Notes: generated from the letters alone by a model not told the origin. 64,000 bases of DNA from Sphaerothrix epifaneia (GCF_042788235.1 NZ_JBHZOL010000100.1:15730-79729), one strand, 5' to 3'. Positions 10,201-18,564 are shown, counted from the first letter of the stretch. A program made the numbers and translations.

Positions 10201-10918
10201 GCCTGTGACAGAGCAGCTTCGGCTACAGTTTGAAGTGGCTGATACTGGCATTGGCCTTAGCCCTCAAGATCAAGCCCAGATTTTTCAAGCCTTTAGCCAG
10301 GTGCAAACGTCCACCAAACTGCCCCAGGGCACAGGTCTGGGTTTAGTTATTAGCCGCAGATTTGCCCAACTGATGGGGGGAGATTTGACCTGTCGCAGCC
10401 AAGCCGCCAACGGTACCACCTTTGCGTTTGATATCTTAGCCGACATCGTCCCTACGGCGACGCTATTGCGGCAAACGCCAGAGCGACGGGTGATGGGGCT
10501 GGCTCCTGGGCAACCCCGGCTACGTTTGCTAGTGGTTGATGATAATGCCGTCAATCGACTGCTGCTAATTAAAGTGCTAGCAGTTTTAGCACCTGATGTT
10601 CAAGAAGCAACCAACGGTCAAAAAGCGGTGGCGCTTTGGCAAAGCTGGCAACCCGATTTGATTTGGATGGACTTGCGTATGCCAGAAATGGATGGCTATG
10701 AAGCTACCCGCCAAATTCGCCAGCGAGAGCGGTGTGATTCTTCTGGTCAACGCGTGCCTATTATTGCTATATCTGCGATGGGAACGTCTACTTCTCCTGA
10801 AGCTGCGATCGCGGCTGGCTGTGATGACTTTATTCAAAAGCCGTTTAAGCGCAGCCAAGTGTTTGACTGTTTGCAGCGCTATTTGGCTGTTCAATACCTC
10901 TATGCAGAGTCGCCATGA
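7229..10918 (+). CDS. membrane hybrid sensor histidine kinase (dCACHE-HAMP-PAS-PAS-HisKA-HATPase-REC)
   Basis: About 1229 residues. A membrane helix at residues 8-28, a periplasmic double-CACHE domain to about 350 (RDRTWYQEAV, then GVFAVNLSL), a second helix near 360-382 and a HAMP-like linker. Two very similar PAS domains follow (about 590-700 and 710-820). The kinase core has H in MSHELRSPLNG (about residue 853), N box LINLLDNAIKF, G1 ADTGIGL, F box and G2 GTGLGL. The C-terminal receiver has DD (VVDDN), the phospho-Asp in WMDLRMPEMDG and K in IQKPFK. All catalytic residues are present, so it should sense an external ligand and autophosphorylate, with internal transfer to REC. Its stop codon overlaps the start of the TAXI gene (ATGA), pointing to a joint sensor function. 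Confidence 0.9.
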   Translation: MRIALRNLLITAFIAQVAGITAVVGYLSYQSGRSAVQVLAHQLMEETGDRIAQKLDDYLQTAQLLNQLNATDLILNPADLDNLERLHRRLILQHQQVTFVTSLLFGTPQGDFRTIHRVSPYEAGVEDSNDIAYPFEAGVSATVAGQQQLDLYGIDAEGNLTQYLTTLADFDVRDRTWYQEAVKTGQAGWSAPFQIGQTNVLAINAYQPVYGDGNELLGVFAVNLSLNSISDFLQSLQVSQSGEVFIFDAERLLVAASVPELFYSTRLDETGRLKFERLSAAVSNNALLRDSYRALQSQFGDLRSIQSRQQLSLEVNASFQTQKPRQRYFLQAIPYQNGPGLDWLIVVAVPESDFMADIHANVYRTAWLCGLALIGTAAIGVWLARRITQPLLDLELATQTFAAGLPVSLTKSTKIREVSSLQQQFGQMMPQIEAASAQLRKNEQELEQRVAAQTKAISDRNSQLFQAMSGGLLVCWEHHVATQQVTGFGSIANEVWQSDSWQISVKSALALIYAADRRGVMAACQQAIALGGEFEFENRIVVNGEIRWVLIKGQALCDVGDQVTRLVGVAINISQRKQAEMALQASKAELQLVTDSIAGCIAYVDTDRRYRFVNKTYEAWFNCRQEDILGQQVQTVFGEQGYARIKPYLDRVLAGENVTYEAELLFPTGHRHTSVSLVPDFNQQSEVVGFHALTVDISDRKQVELALQASQTQLQLITDAVPGCIAYVDAQRHYRFVNRAYGLWFNCRKEDIVGKSLIEVFGPERYAYIQPYVDRVLTGETVHYEAKIEFPSGMRHTSVELVPDFDQAEVIGYYVLVTDISALKQAETELSAAKEAAEAANRAKDIFIANMSHELRSPLNGILGFARLLKDGSIPLAEQHNYANIIERSGDHLLSIINQLLDLAKVEANKITLDLGIVDLPGLLTDLQNLFSLKAQSKQLELVVQCQPDVPSLIRTDNMKLRQILINLLDNAIKFTDSGRVRLQVSRSAVQPVTEQLRLQFEVADTGIGLSPQDQAQIFQAFSQVQTSTKLPQGTGLGLVISRRFAQLMGGDLTCRSQAANGTTFAFDILADIVPTATLLRQTPERRVMGLAPGQPRLRLLVVDDNAVNRLLLIKVLAVLAPDVQEATNGQKAVALWQSWQPDLIWMDLRMPEMDGYEATRQIRQRERCDSSGQRVPIIAISAMGTSTSPEAAIAAGCDDFIQKPFKRSQVFDCLQRYLAVQYLYAESP

Positions 10919-12228
10919 CCAGTCGATGGTTGCTTCCTGTGGTAGCAATTGGGGCAATGGGGGCGATCGCCTTTGCTGCCCTTACCTGGCGCGAACAGCA
11001 GCGAGTTTACCATTTAGTGCTGGCAACTGGGGGTGAAGGCGGCCAGTACTTTGCCTTTGGTCAAGCCTTTGCCCAACTCGTCGCCCAGCACCATCCGGAT
11101 ATTCAAATTGAGGTGCAAGCCACCCAAGGTTCGCCGCAAAATATGGATTGGTTGCAGGCGGAGCGCGTACAGCTTGCCTTGGTGCAAAACGATACCCCGG
11201 CGCTACCCGCGGCTAGAGGCGTTGCCAAACTTTTTCCAGAGATGTTTCACTTTGTGGTGGCCAAAAATGCGGGTATTGAAAGCATTGCAGACTTAAGGGG
11301 TAAACGCGTTGCGCTGATGCCTGAGGGCAGTGGTTCATATGCGCTGTTTTGGCCGCTCAGTCAGCACTACGGCCTTACCCCTAATGATTTTCAGGCCAAG
11401 AGTTATTCTCCCACTGCCGCCCACGAAGCCCTGTTGCAAGGTGAAGCAGATGCCTTGTTTCGGGTCATTGGCTTGGGTAATGGCACAGTAGCCGCGCTGT
11501 TGCAAAGCGATCGCGTGCGCTTACTGCCGATTGATCAAGTAGAAGCGCTGCGGCTCTCACTGCCTTACGTCGAAGCCACGCAAATTCCTAAAGGTAGCTA
11601 TGATGGCGGCTTACCCATTCCGGCTACCGATTTAGAGGTAGTGGCGGTGAATGCTTTGCTGGTGGCGCATGCCAACGTCGATGACGATGTGGTACGGCGG
11701 CTGACGCAAACCCTGCACGAGTTTCGCAATGAGTTGATTCAGCTGTATCCGGCGGCTGTGATGATTGAACCCGTTGAAGAGCTGCCCAATTTGGGTTTGC
11801 CGCTGCACAACGGTGCCCAAGCTTATTACGGGCAAGATCAACCCTACTTTTTAGTGGAGTATGCCGAACCGATTGGCTTATTGATTTCGGTTAGCTTGTT
11901 AATTGCTTCTGGCGTCTGGCAGTTTCGGCTATGGCTAATTGGGCGACAAAAAAACCGAGCCGATATGTACAATCTGGAAATTTTGGATTTAATCAACCGG
12001 GTACAGGAAACTCACACCTTGGCTGACCTGAAAGTGATTCGCCAGCAGTTATTCAAAATTTTGCAAGAGGTAGTAGTAGATCTCGATATCGATCGCATTT
12101 CGCCTGAGTCCTTCCAGTCGTTTACGTTCCCTTGGGAAGTGGCAATCAATACCATCCGCCATCAAGAGGTTTTGCTCAGCCAAAGCCAATCTTGTCCTCC
12201 CTCGACTGAAGATAACCCCGATGCTTAA
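10915..12228 (+). CDS. TAXI-family solute-binding protein, membrane-anchored, with cytoplasmic tail
   Basis: About 437 residues. An N-terminal hydrophobic segment (about 5-24) is followed by a TAXI/NMT1-type binding domain: GGEGGQYFAFGQAFAQLV, then ATQGSPQNMDWLQ and LALVQND. A second hydrophobic segment near 322-342 (GLLISVSLLIASGVW) precedes a charged tail of about 90 residues. TAXI proteins usually deliver ligand to TRAP permeases, but no DctM/DctQ gene is nearby. Instead the ATG at 10915 overlaps the stop of the hybrid kinase by 4 bp. I infer that this anchored binding protein acts as a ligand-presenting partner of the kinase rather than a transport subunit. The C-terminal tail is not recognised. 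Confidence 0.8.
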   Translation: MTSRWLLPVVAIGAMGAIAFAALTWREQQRVYHLVLATGGEGGQYFAFGQAFAQLVAQHHPDIQIEVQATQGSPQNMDWLQAERVQLALVQNDTPALPAARGVAKLFPEMFHFVVAKNAGIESIADLRGKRVALMPEGSGSYALFWPLSQHYGLTPNDFQAKSYSPTAAHEALLQGEADALFRVIGLGNGTVAALLQSDRVRLLPIDQVEALRLSLPYVEATQIPKGSYDGGLPIPATDLEVVAVNALLVAHANVDDDVVRRLTQTLHEFRNELIQLYPAAVMIEPVEELPNLGLPLHNGAQAYYGQDQPYFLVEYAEPIGLLISVSLLIASGVWQFRLWLIGRQKNRADMYNLEILDLINRVQETHTLADLKVIRQQLFKILQEVVVDLDIDRISPESFQSFTFPWEVAINTIRHQEVLLSQSQSCPPSTEDNPDA

Positions 12229-12332
12229 AACACCAGAGTTCTTGCTTTAGAGGTACGCCCTCCCCTCACAGATGCGAGGTTGGCCTTGTATGATATTTGC
12301 CTGCTGAGCAAGTCACACGGACATCTTCACGC

Positions 12333-12755
12333 ATGATCAGGGTTGATATCGTCGATTATGAAACCTATAAGCAAATCCTCCATCACATTCGTCAGAAGGT
12401 TTTTGTGGAAGAACAAAAAATTCCACTGGCGCTTGAAATTGATACACTTGATCCGCTATCGGTGCATGTACTGGCCTGCTGGAATGGGGTTAAAGCGGGT
12501 ACTGGTCGGCTAACGCCACAAGGCCGGATTGGTCGCGTAGCGGTTTATGAGGCTTTAAGGCGGCGCGGTATTGGTCAACAAATTGTACTATGCCTGATTG
12601 GGGTGGCTCGCCAGCGGGGGCATGAGGCGGTGACAATTTCGGCTCAGTGTCATGCGCTGCCTTTCTACCGCAAGCTGGGTTTTGTTGAACAGGGCGATCG
12701 CTATTTAGAAGGCGGCATTGATCATATCAAGATGGTGAAATACCTCAGGTTTTAG
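12333..12755 (+). CDS. GNAT family N-acetyltransferase
   Basis: About 140 residues. It reads as an ElaA/YjcF-like GNAT protein: VRQKVFVEEQKIP-type N-terminal motif (here IRQKVFVEEQKIP), LDPLSVHVLA, then the acetyl-CoA loop RIGRVAVYEALRRRGIGQQ and the C-terminal AQCHALPFYRKLGFVEQG. These proteins transfer acetyl from acetyl-CoA to small amines or proteins; the substrate cannot be named from sequence. ATG at 12333 (MIRVDIVDYETYK) is preferred; a TTG at 12297 would add 12 residues that do not look conserved. It stands alone, 104 bp after the TAXI gene, in the same direction. Confidence 0.82.
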   Translation: MIRVDIVDYETYKQILHHIRQKVFVEEQKIPLALEIDTLDPLSVHVLACWNGVKAGTGRLTPQGRIGRVAVYEALRRRGIGQQIVLCLIGVARQRGHEAVTISAQCHALPFYRKLGFVEQGDRYLEGGIDHIKMVKYLRF

Positions 12756-12842
12756 CGGCTAGCGTCTTAAAAGTTGTTGCTGTCTTGCCCCTGTTTTTGG
12801 CTATCCTGAACAATCAAGCCGTGGTTTTTTCATCCTACTGCC

Positions 12843-15431
12843 ATGCCTAGCTTCTCTCGCTTCTATTGTGTCCTCACCCTAGCCCTGCTTACGAGTCTGG
12901 CACCGAGTTGGAAACGGTTGCCAGCTGTTGCTCAGCAGCCGCCCGCCCCTGGTGATTCATCGCCCGCGTCAACCCCTACGAGTTCAACGCCTGCTGTTTC
13001 TGAGGCGGCTGCGCCACTGCAAATTCTCAGCGCTCCTGCGGTAGAGTTTTTGAGCAGGCCGCTGGTGCAGACGTTTGAGGCGCAGGCGAACGCGCCGGAA
13101 ACTGACCTAGCGATTGAAAGCCCAGAGACTGCTCTGCAAGCCGTTTTAGCGGGAGAAGCTGATTTTGCGGCGATCGCTCGTTCGCTAACCCCTGATGAAG
13201 AAGCGCAAGGGCTAGAACAGGTACCGCTCGTTCGCGAGGCGATCGCGATTGCCGTTAGCCAATCTAATCCGTTTAAGGATGATTTGACCCTGATTCAGTT
13301 TGCCGACATTGTACGAGGCGACATCACCGACTGGTCTGTTTTAGGAGGGCCAGTTAGCTCTATTCGGCTGCTTGATCGACCAGCTAACAGCCCCGTTCGA
13401 GAAGCGTTGAGTCGCTATTCAGTGTTTGGGCCGCAATTATTAACTGGGGCTAATACTGAGGTACTAGAGACTGAAGATCTAGACGCGTTGGTGCAGGCGC
13501 TAGGCACTGATGGCATTACTTACGGCCTGTTGAGCGAATTGGGCGATCGCGAAGATTTGCGCATTATTGCCATTGATGGCGGCGACCCAACGCAAGCGGG
13601 ATATCCGTTTTCGCTAACGCGAACGCTGGTTTATCAAGCACCGCTAACGCCTGCAAAGCAAGCGCTATTGACCTTTTTAGCGACCCCCTTAGCACAAGAT
13701 ACGCTCAATGCTGCCGACCCGCAGGTCACTGTCTCTCGACCCAGTGAACCTGCCCCGGCTGAGACAGCCGCCGACCCTGAAGACCCCTCTGCGATCGCTC
13801 CGGTTGTTGAAGAAGCGGCTGAAGATCCTGAAACTGATGAAGCCTTAAACATTCCGGCAGAGTGGCAGGCATGGCTTGATCAGCTACCTGCCTGGCTGCG
13901 CTGGGCGATTATGCCGCTTGTCTTGCTGTTGGTTTTGTTGGGGGCTGCTCTGAAAGGCCAAAAAGGAACCACTACGGCTGAGACACCGAAGCTGCTGCCC
14001 CCTTCGGCGGCAACCCCTGATGAGCCTGAAGCAGAGGTGCGCATTGAGATTCCGGATGAAATTTTGGCTGGCGTGACGACAGGGGCGGCGGCTGGTTCTG
14101 CCACCGAAGACAAGCTGACACAAGCACGGCTAGCGTTAGTAGAAGGCATTCGCCAGAGTGAATTAGGCCAGTATGAAACGGCGTTAAATTGCTTGCACCA
14201 AGCAATCGAAGCGGCTGATTTAGCCCGCCTTAAAGCTGCCGCAGCGGGGACTCCTGCGGCTAGCTTAGTGGCGCTGCTGGCCGGAAGCCTGATTCGACGC
14301 GGACTTGTTTTAGGCAAGTTGGGGCGGACAGCGGAAGCCCAAGAAAGTTTTGAAACCGCCTTAAAACTAGAGCCAAATGCTTTGACCGCGCTAAAAGGTA
14401 AAGCCAATTTGTCGCAGCAGCCAGCTTCAGACTCTTTTGAACTCACCCCTACCGCCGAAGAAAGTCAATCGCTGACTGCCGCCGACACCGTGGCGCTAAC
14501 AGGAACTTTGCCAGCGTTTCCCGATTTATCGGCTGCAGCCGTTGACCTGCCTAATGCCGAGCGTGCCCCTAGTCAAGCGCTGCCGATTAACTGGCCCGAT
14601 CCACCCACGCCAGCAGATATCAAACCAGTGCTGACCCCAGGTTCATTTTCGCCGTTGGAGGGAGCCACCGCTCCAGCCACCACTCCGGCTACTGACGATG
14701 TGCCTGCCAGCTTGCAGCAGGCGATCGCGGAACTGCCCAATGAAGCGGAAGATTTACCTTGGCAAACCAATGTCGCCCCTAGCGACAGTGCTCGTTCAGA
14801 AATGGGGGGGGTGCCTGCTGATCTACAGGCTACGATCGCAGAACTGCCCGACGAAGCCGCAATTTTGCCTTGGGCTAAACCCCCGGCTGCTAAACTGTCG
14901 CTAGCCTCTTTGCAGACAGACCCTACCGCAGCGATCGCCTCAGAACCGCTTTCTGCCCCCAAGCCTACCCAGCCAAAGCCGGTTGAGGATGGCCCCCCTG
15001 AAGATATCTGGCAAGCGGTGCAAATCATGCCCAACCATACGGCTTGGGACAATCAGACCGTTAGCGCTACACCGCCAATGGCAGCGGCCAATCAGGTTGA
15101 GGCTACCGCCGAGCCGGAGGGAGGTGCAAGTTTAAGCTTCAGCGCTTGTGATGCCCAGTGGGGTTATGTTCATTGGGATCTCTCAGCCGCGCAAAGGCAG
15201 CAAATAGCAGCAACCAATAGCCTGATAGCCCTGCGCCTCTACGAAGTAACGAATTGGCAAAGCCATCAACCCCTGCCCCGCGATTTCCAACAACAGGAAT
15301 GCTACCGGATGGCGCGAGACTGGTATTTGCCTATTCCGCTGAGCGATCGCGATTATTTAGTTGAACTTGGCTACTTCACCCCTGATAAACGCTGGCAAAT
15401 GCTAGCGCGATCAGCTCCGGTTCGCTTCTAA
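12843..15431 (+). CDS. PstS-like binding domain, TM, TPR and DUF4912 fusion protein
   Basis: About 862 residues. Signal/anchor at the N terminus, then a PBP-like domain (about 55-300) with QILSAPAVEFLSRPLVQ and FADIVRGDITDWS, typical of phosphate-binding-like (PstS/SphX) domains. A strong membrane segment lies near 351-372 (WAIMPLVLLLVLLGAAL). After it come TPR-like helices (about 425-525), a long Pro/Ala-rich linker, and a C-terminal DUF4912 domain (about 765-860: DAQWGYVHWDL, LRLYEVTNW, YLVELGYF). The linker holds an imperfect repeat, VPASLQQAIAELPNEAEDLPW and VPADLQATIAELPDEAAILPW, with a more degenerate third copy. If the topology is right, the binding domain is outside and TPR/DUF4912 inside, suggesting a trans-membrane sensor or scaffold. 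No established function. It overlaps nrdR by 21 bp at convergent 3' ends. Confidence 0.75.
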   Translation: MPSFSRFYCVLTLALLTSLAPSWKRLPAVAQQPPAPGDSSPASTPTSSTPAVSEAAAPLQILSAPAVEFLSRPLVQTFEAQANAPETDLAIESPETALQAVLAGEADFAAIARSLTPDEEAQGLEQVPLVREAIAIAVSQSNPFKDDLTLIQFADIVRGDITDWSVLGGPVSSIRLLDRPANSPVREALSRYSVFGPQLLTGANTEVLETEDLDALVQALGTDGITYGLLSELGDREDLRIIAIDGGDPTQAGYPFSLTRTLVYQAPLTPAKQALLTFLATPLAQDTLNAADPQVTVSRPSEPAPAETAADPEDPSAIAPVVEEAAEDPETDEALNIPAEWQAWLDQLPAWLRWAIMPLVLLLVLLGAALKGQKGTTTAETPKLLPPSAATPDEPEAEVRIEIPDEILAGVTTGAAAGSATEDKLTQARLALVEGIRQSELGQYETALNCLHQAIEAADLARLKAAAAGTPAASLVALLAGSLIRRGLVLGKLGRTAEAQESFETALKLEPNALTALKGKANLSQQPASDSFELTPTAEESQSLTAADTVALTGTLPAFPDLSAAAVDLPNAERAPSQALPINWPDPPTPADIKPVLTPGSFSPLEGATAPATTPATDDVPASLQQAIAELPNEAEDLPWQTNVAPSDSARSEMGGVPADLQATIAELPDEAAILPWAKPPAAKLSLASLQTDPTAAIASEPLSAPKPTQPKPVEDGPPEDIWQAVQIMPNHTAWDNQTVSATPPMAAANQVEATAEPEGGASLSFSACDAQWGYVHWDLSAAQRQQIAATNSLIALRLYEVTNWQSHQPLPRDFQQQECYRMARDWYLPIPLSDRDYLVELGYFTPDKRWQMLARSAPVRF

Positions 15432-15947
15432 GCTAGAAGAGAAAAAAGCAGGGGTGCGATCGCCCGTTGTTGCAGAGCCACCAGCCGCAGGCTTGCTTTC
15501 GGCTTGCAACTGGTTCAACGTTTCAACAAAATCTCGAATACCTTGAAACTGTCGATAAACAGAAGCAAAACGAATGTAGGCAACCTCGTTAATAGCTTGC
15601 AGATGGGTCAACACCCGTTCACCGATCTCACTACTGCTAATTTCACGCGAAGGTCGCTGCTGTAGTTCACCTTCAATATCATCTACCATCGACTCAATAA
15701 CAGGCAGCGAAACCTCTGTTTTCTCACAAGCCCGCACAATACCAAGCAGCAGTTTGGCGTGATCAAAAGCTTCGCGATCGCCGCTGCGTTTAATCACCGT
15801 AATCGGCACCTGTTCAATCCGCTCATAAGTCGTAAAGCGGCGGCGACAGCGCAAACACTCACGCCGCCGTCGAATACTGCGTCCTGATTCTGCAGAGCGC
15901 GACTCTAAAACACGGTTATCAGTATTTTGACAAAACGGGCATTGCAT
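15411..15947 (-). CDS. nrdR: transcriptional repressor NrdR
   Basis: About 178 residues. N-terminal zinc ribbon CPFC...CLRC (MQCPFCQNTDNRVLESR and CLRCRRRFTTYERIE) followed by the ATP-cone domain (VIKRSGDREAFDHAKLLLGI, ISSSEIGERVLTHLQAINEVAYIRFASVYRQF). NrdR binds NrdR boxes and represses ribonucleotide reductase genes according to ATP/dATP state. The C-terminal end carries about 20 residues beyond the usual length, encoded in the overlap with the upstream convergent gene. ATG at 15947 is preferred over TTG at 15953. It is the next minus-strand gene after psbT, but a terminator separates them. Confidence 0.95.
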   Translation of the reverse strand: MQCPFCQNTDNRVLESRSAESGRSIRRRRECLRCRRRFTTYERIEQVPITVIKRSGDREAFDHAKLLLGIVRACEKTEVSLPVIESMVDDIEGELQQRPSREISSSEIGERVLTHLQAINEVAYIRFASVYRQFQGIRDFVETLNQLQAESKPAAGGSATTGDRTPAFFSSSLEANRS

Positions 15948-15956
15948 AAGCAAATC

Positions 15957-16006
15957 CCAAAAAATAGAGGCAAACTTCTTGAAAGCTCAAGAAGCCTTGC
16001 CTCTAC
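15957..16006 (-). terminator. intrinsic terminator after psbB-psbT
   Basis: Read on the minus strand, TAGAGGCAAGGCTTCTTGAG pairs with CTCAAGAAGTTTGCCTCTA through a short loop, followed by TTTTTT. It lies 60 bp beyond the psbT stop and just before nrdR. A smaller perfect inverted repeat (TGATCTAAA...TTTAGATCA, 16025-16046) sits between it and psbT. Confidence 0.75.
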
Positions 16007-16067
16007 TTTAATCAAAAATGGCTCATGATCTAAATTTTTAGATCATCAGTATCCCATTAAGAGCCAA

Positions 16068-16166
16068 TTAGTCTTTAGAAATACGAGGGGGTTCGCGGAA
16101 AGCTACTGCAAAAAAGAGCGTTCCAATCACCAACGTAAAAATCAGAATGTAAGCGACGCTTTCCAT
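16068..16166 (-). CDS. psbT: photosystem II reaction centre protein PsbT
   Basis: A 32-residue membrane peptide starting MESVAYILIFTLVIGTLFF and ending with the FREPPRISKD tail typical of PsbT. It has one transmembrane helix and sits at the PSII dimer interface near CP47, where it helps maintain and repair the acceptor side. It lies 132 bp downstream of psbB on the same strand, the standard psbB-psbT order in cyanobacteria and plastids. It is too short for routine gene calling but the match is unambiguous. Confidence 0.95.
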   Translation of the reverse strand: MESVAYILIFTLVIGTLFFAVAFREPPRISKD

Positions 16167-16298
16167 AGTTAGAAAATCCTGCTCTGACTACCTACTAATT
16201 ACAGTCTACAAGTTCGCTTCGAAATTGGTTGGCCGGGTATTGAACTTACGAATCATCGGCTGGTTCAATACCTGGCCTATTTTCAATCTCTTAACGCG

Positions 16299-17831
16299 CT
16301 AGGTTGGCTCAGATTTACGGGTAGATTTATCACCCACTTTGGCAAAGAAACCCCACTCCACCTGTTCGGGAGAGAGATCGGGATCAACCCCGGCAAACAC
16401 ATCCCGGAACAGCGTCCGAGAACCATGCCAGATATGACCAAAGAAGAACAACAGCGCAAAAACTGCATGACCGTAGGTAAACCAACCCCGAGGACTGGTA
16501 CGGAAAACACCGTCAGAATCAAGCGTTTCGCGATCGAATTCAAAAGGTTCGCCCAGCTGAGCCTTGCGGGCAAAGCGCTTAACAATTGCTGGATCGCTAA
16601 ATTCTTGACCTGCTAGTTCACCCCCGTAAAGTTTGACCTTAACGCCAGTCTGCTCAAAGCTGTACTTAGACTCAGCCCGCCGGAAAGGAATATCGGCTCG
16701 AACCACGCCGTCGTTATCTACCAAGAGAACGGGGAAGGTTTCAAAGAAGCTAGGCAAACGACGAACTGTTAACGTACGTCCTTCGCCATCGGTGAAGACA
16801 GGATGACCTAACCAAGTTTGGGCAATGCCGTCACCTGAATTCATTGGCCCAACGCGGAACAAACCGCCCTTAGCGGGGCTGTTGCCAACGTAATCATAGA
16901 AAGCTAGCTTTTCAGGAATATTGGCGTAGGCCTGTTCCATAGACAGTCCAGCCGCCATATCGCTCTGAACGCGGCGCTCAATTTCTTGATTGAAATAGCT
17001 GCTATCCCACTGATAGCGAGTAGGGCCAAACAGTTCAATCGGGGTTGTGGCGCTGCCGTACCACATGGTGCCAGCGACGACAAAAGCCGCAAAGAAAACA
17101 GCAGCAATACTGCTCGACAGAACGGTTTCGATATTACCCATCCGCAGTGCTTTGTAGAGTCGCTGCGGTGGCCGCACAGTCAGGTGGAAAAGCCCAGCAA
17201 TAATGCCAACAATCCCCGCCGCAATGTGGTGGGCTACCACGCCGCCAGGATTGAAGGGGTTAAAGCCCGCAGGCCCCCATTCTGGCGCTACTGGCTGCAC
17301 ATGCCCCGTGAGGCCGTAGGGATCTGAAACCCACATCCCAGGCCCCCAAAGCCCAGTCAAGTGGAAAGCCCCAAAGCCAAAGCAGAGTAGACCTGCTAAG
17401 AATAAATGAATGCCAAACATTTTGGGTAAATCTAGAGCTGATTCGCCTGTACGCGAATCAACAAACAGCTCTAAGTCCCAATAAACCCAGTGCCAGCAGG
17501 CAGCTAGGAACAGCAGACCCGAAAGGACGATATGGGCTGCTGCAACGCCCTCAAAAGACCAAAAGCCGGGATCCACGGCAGTTCCGCCATTGATGCTCCA
17601 GCCACCCCAAGATTCAGTGACGCCCAGACGTGCCATGAAGGGCAGCACAAACATGCCCTGACGCCACATCGGGTTTAACACAGGATCGCTGGGATCAAAG
17701 GTTGCCAGCTCAAATAGAGCCATCGAGCCAGCCCACCCTGACACAAGGGCGGTGTGCATCAAGTGCACAGAAATCAGCCGCCCTGGATCGTTCAGAACGA
17801 CTGTATGGACTCGGTACCAGGGTAGTCCCAT
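16299..17831 (-). CDS. psbB: photosystem II CP47 chlorophyll-binding protein
   Basis: 510 residues, the expected length. Start MGLPWYRVHTVVLNDPGRLI and internal segments HTALVSGWAGSMALFELA, GIHLFLAGLLCFGFGAFHL and VVAHHIAAGIVGIIAGLFH are diagnostic of CP47. The protein has six membrane helices with chlorophyll-ligating His residues and a large lumenal loop, and works as a core antenna of photosystem II in the thylakoid. A strong Shine-Dalgarno (GAGGAGGAG) lies about 9 bases before the ATG. psbT follows, and a ferredoxin/psbM unit is divergent upstream. Confidence 0.98.
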   Translation of the reverse strand: MGLPWYRVHTVVLNDPGRLISVHLMHTALVSGWAGSMALFELATFDPSDPVLNPMWRQGMFVLPFMARLGVTESWGGWSINGGTAVDPGFWSFEGVAAAHIVLSGLLFLAACWHWVYWDLELFVDSRTGESALDLPKMFGIHLFLAGLLCFGFGAFHLTGLWGPGMWVSDPYGLTGHVQPVAPEWGPAGFNPFNPGGVVAHHIAAGIVGIIAGLFHLTVRPPQRLYKALRMGNIETVLSSSIAAVFFAAFVVAGTMWYGSATTPIELFGPTRYQWDSSYFNQEIERRVQSDMAAGLSMEQAYANIPEKLAFYDYVGNSPAKGGLFRVGPMNSGDGIAQTWLGHPVFTDGEGRTLTVRRLPSFFETFPVLLVDNDGVVRADIPFRRAESKYSFEQTGVKVKLYGGELAGQEFSDPAIVKRFARKAQLGEPFEFDRETLDSDGVFRTSPRGWFTYGHAVFALLFFFGHIWHGSRTLFRDVFAGVDPDLSPEQVEWGFFAKVGDKSTRKSEPT

Positions 17832-18009
17832 TGACTACGCTCCTCCTCGATTAGGTTTCAACAATTGTTTTTAGCCTAGGTATAGGATGCTAGATACTGA
17901 TAAGCCTACCAGACTCGCAACCGACCAAACCTTCGTTGATTTACTATCAAGCCTGTAATTCTCTGACTGCCCCTAGACTCAGAAGATTCAGAGTCAGACA
18001 AGAGTGCTA

Positions 18010-18039
18010 TTGACAGCGGTTTGACAATAAAAATGTAAA
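18010..18039 (+). promoter_or_regulatory. candidate -35/-10 promoter for the ferredoxin-psbM unit
   Basis: TTGACA at 18010-18015 and TGTAAA at 18034-18039 are 18 bases apart on the plus strand, in the 388 bp gap between divergent psbB and the ferredoxin gene. A second TTGACA starts at 18021. The -10 matches only four of six consensus bases, so this is a suggestion; the rest of the gap shows no other clear signal. Confidence 0.3.
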
Positions 18040-18219
18040 AATGAAAGTGTATGAAGTAGTGTAACCAGTGTTAATGCTCATGGCAAGATGTCAGAGCGTT
18101 CGCTATGCACTCTTCTGGGGTTGTGCTTTTGTTACATTCCCTTAAGCTATTTTTGTAGTCCTTATCCGGTAAGCCCCGTACATAGTTGTAGAAACCCTCG
18201 ACAAAGCGGAATATTCTCC

Positions 18220-18564
18220 ATGGCAAATATTAAGTTTATTAAAGAAGATAAGGAAATTGTTGCGGCTGACGGCGCAAATCTCAGATTTAAAGCGCTGGAG
18301 AATGACATTGATCTCTATACCCTAATGGGTAAGATGATGAACTGCGGTGGCTATGGCCAGTGCGGGACTTGTGTGGTAGAGATTGCCGAAGGCATGGAAA
18401 ATCTATCTCCTCGCACGGCGGTTGAAGAGCGCAAGCTGAAGAAACGTCCACCTAACTGTCGTTTAGCTTGTCAGACGACGGTGAACGGGCCAGTGAGTGT
18501 CATCACTAAGCCTGACAAAAAAGCTTCGCAGCAAAGGCATGAAGCGGCTAAGTCAGCAACGTGA
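18220..18564 (+). CDS. 2Fe-2S ferredoxin of the psbB-psbM locus
   Basis: About 114 residues. The cluster-binding cysteines are in NCGGYGQCGTCVVEI and in PNCRLACQTTVNGPVSV, giving the C-x4-5-C-x2-C...C pattern of plant/adrenodoxin-fold ferredoxins. The C-terminal tail KPDKKASQQRHEAAKSA is basic. A small 2Fe-2S protein between psbB and psbM is a recurrent cyanobacterial arrangement; its electron partner is not established. The ATG at 18220 (MANIKFIKEDKEIV) is the conserved start; the frame stays open 44 codons upstream but that part is unlike the family. psbM follows 108 bp downstream. Confidence 0.88.
   Translation: MANIKFIKEDKEIVAADGANLRFKALENDIDLYTLMGKMMNCGGYGQCGTCVVEIAEGMENLSPRTAVEERKLKKRPPNCRLACQTTVNGPVSVITKPDKKASQQRHEAAKSAT

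Noticed and set aside
12761..12802. Sixth copy of the dispersed repeat after the GNAT gene
   Set aside because: Only short blocks (AAAAGTTG, TGTTTTTGGCTAT) match, too weak to list as a feature.
13880..14446. Minus-strand open frames opposite the DUF4912 fusion gene, also at 14573-15052
   Set aside because: Ser/Ala/Gly-rich antisense shadows of a low-complexity coding region; no motif or start signal.
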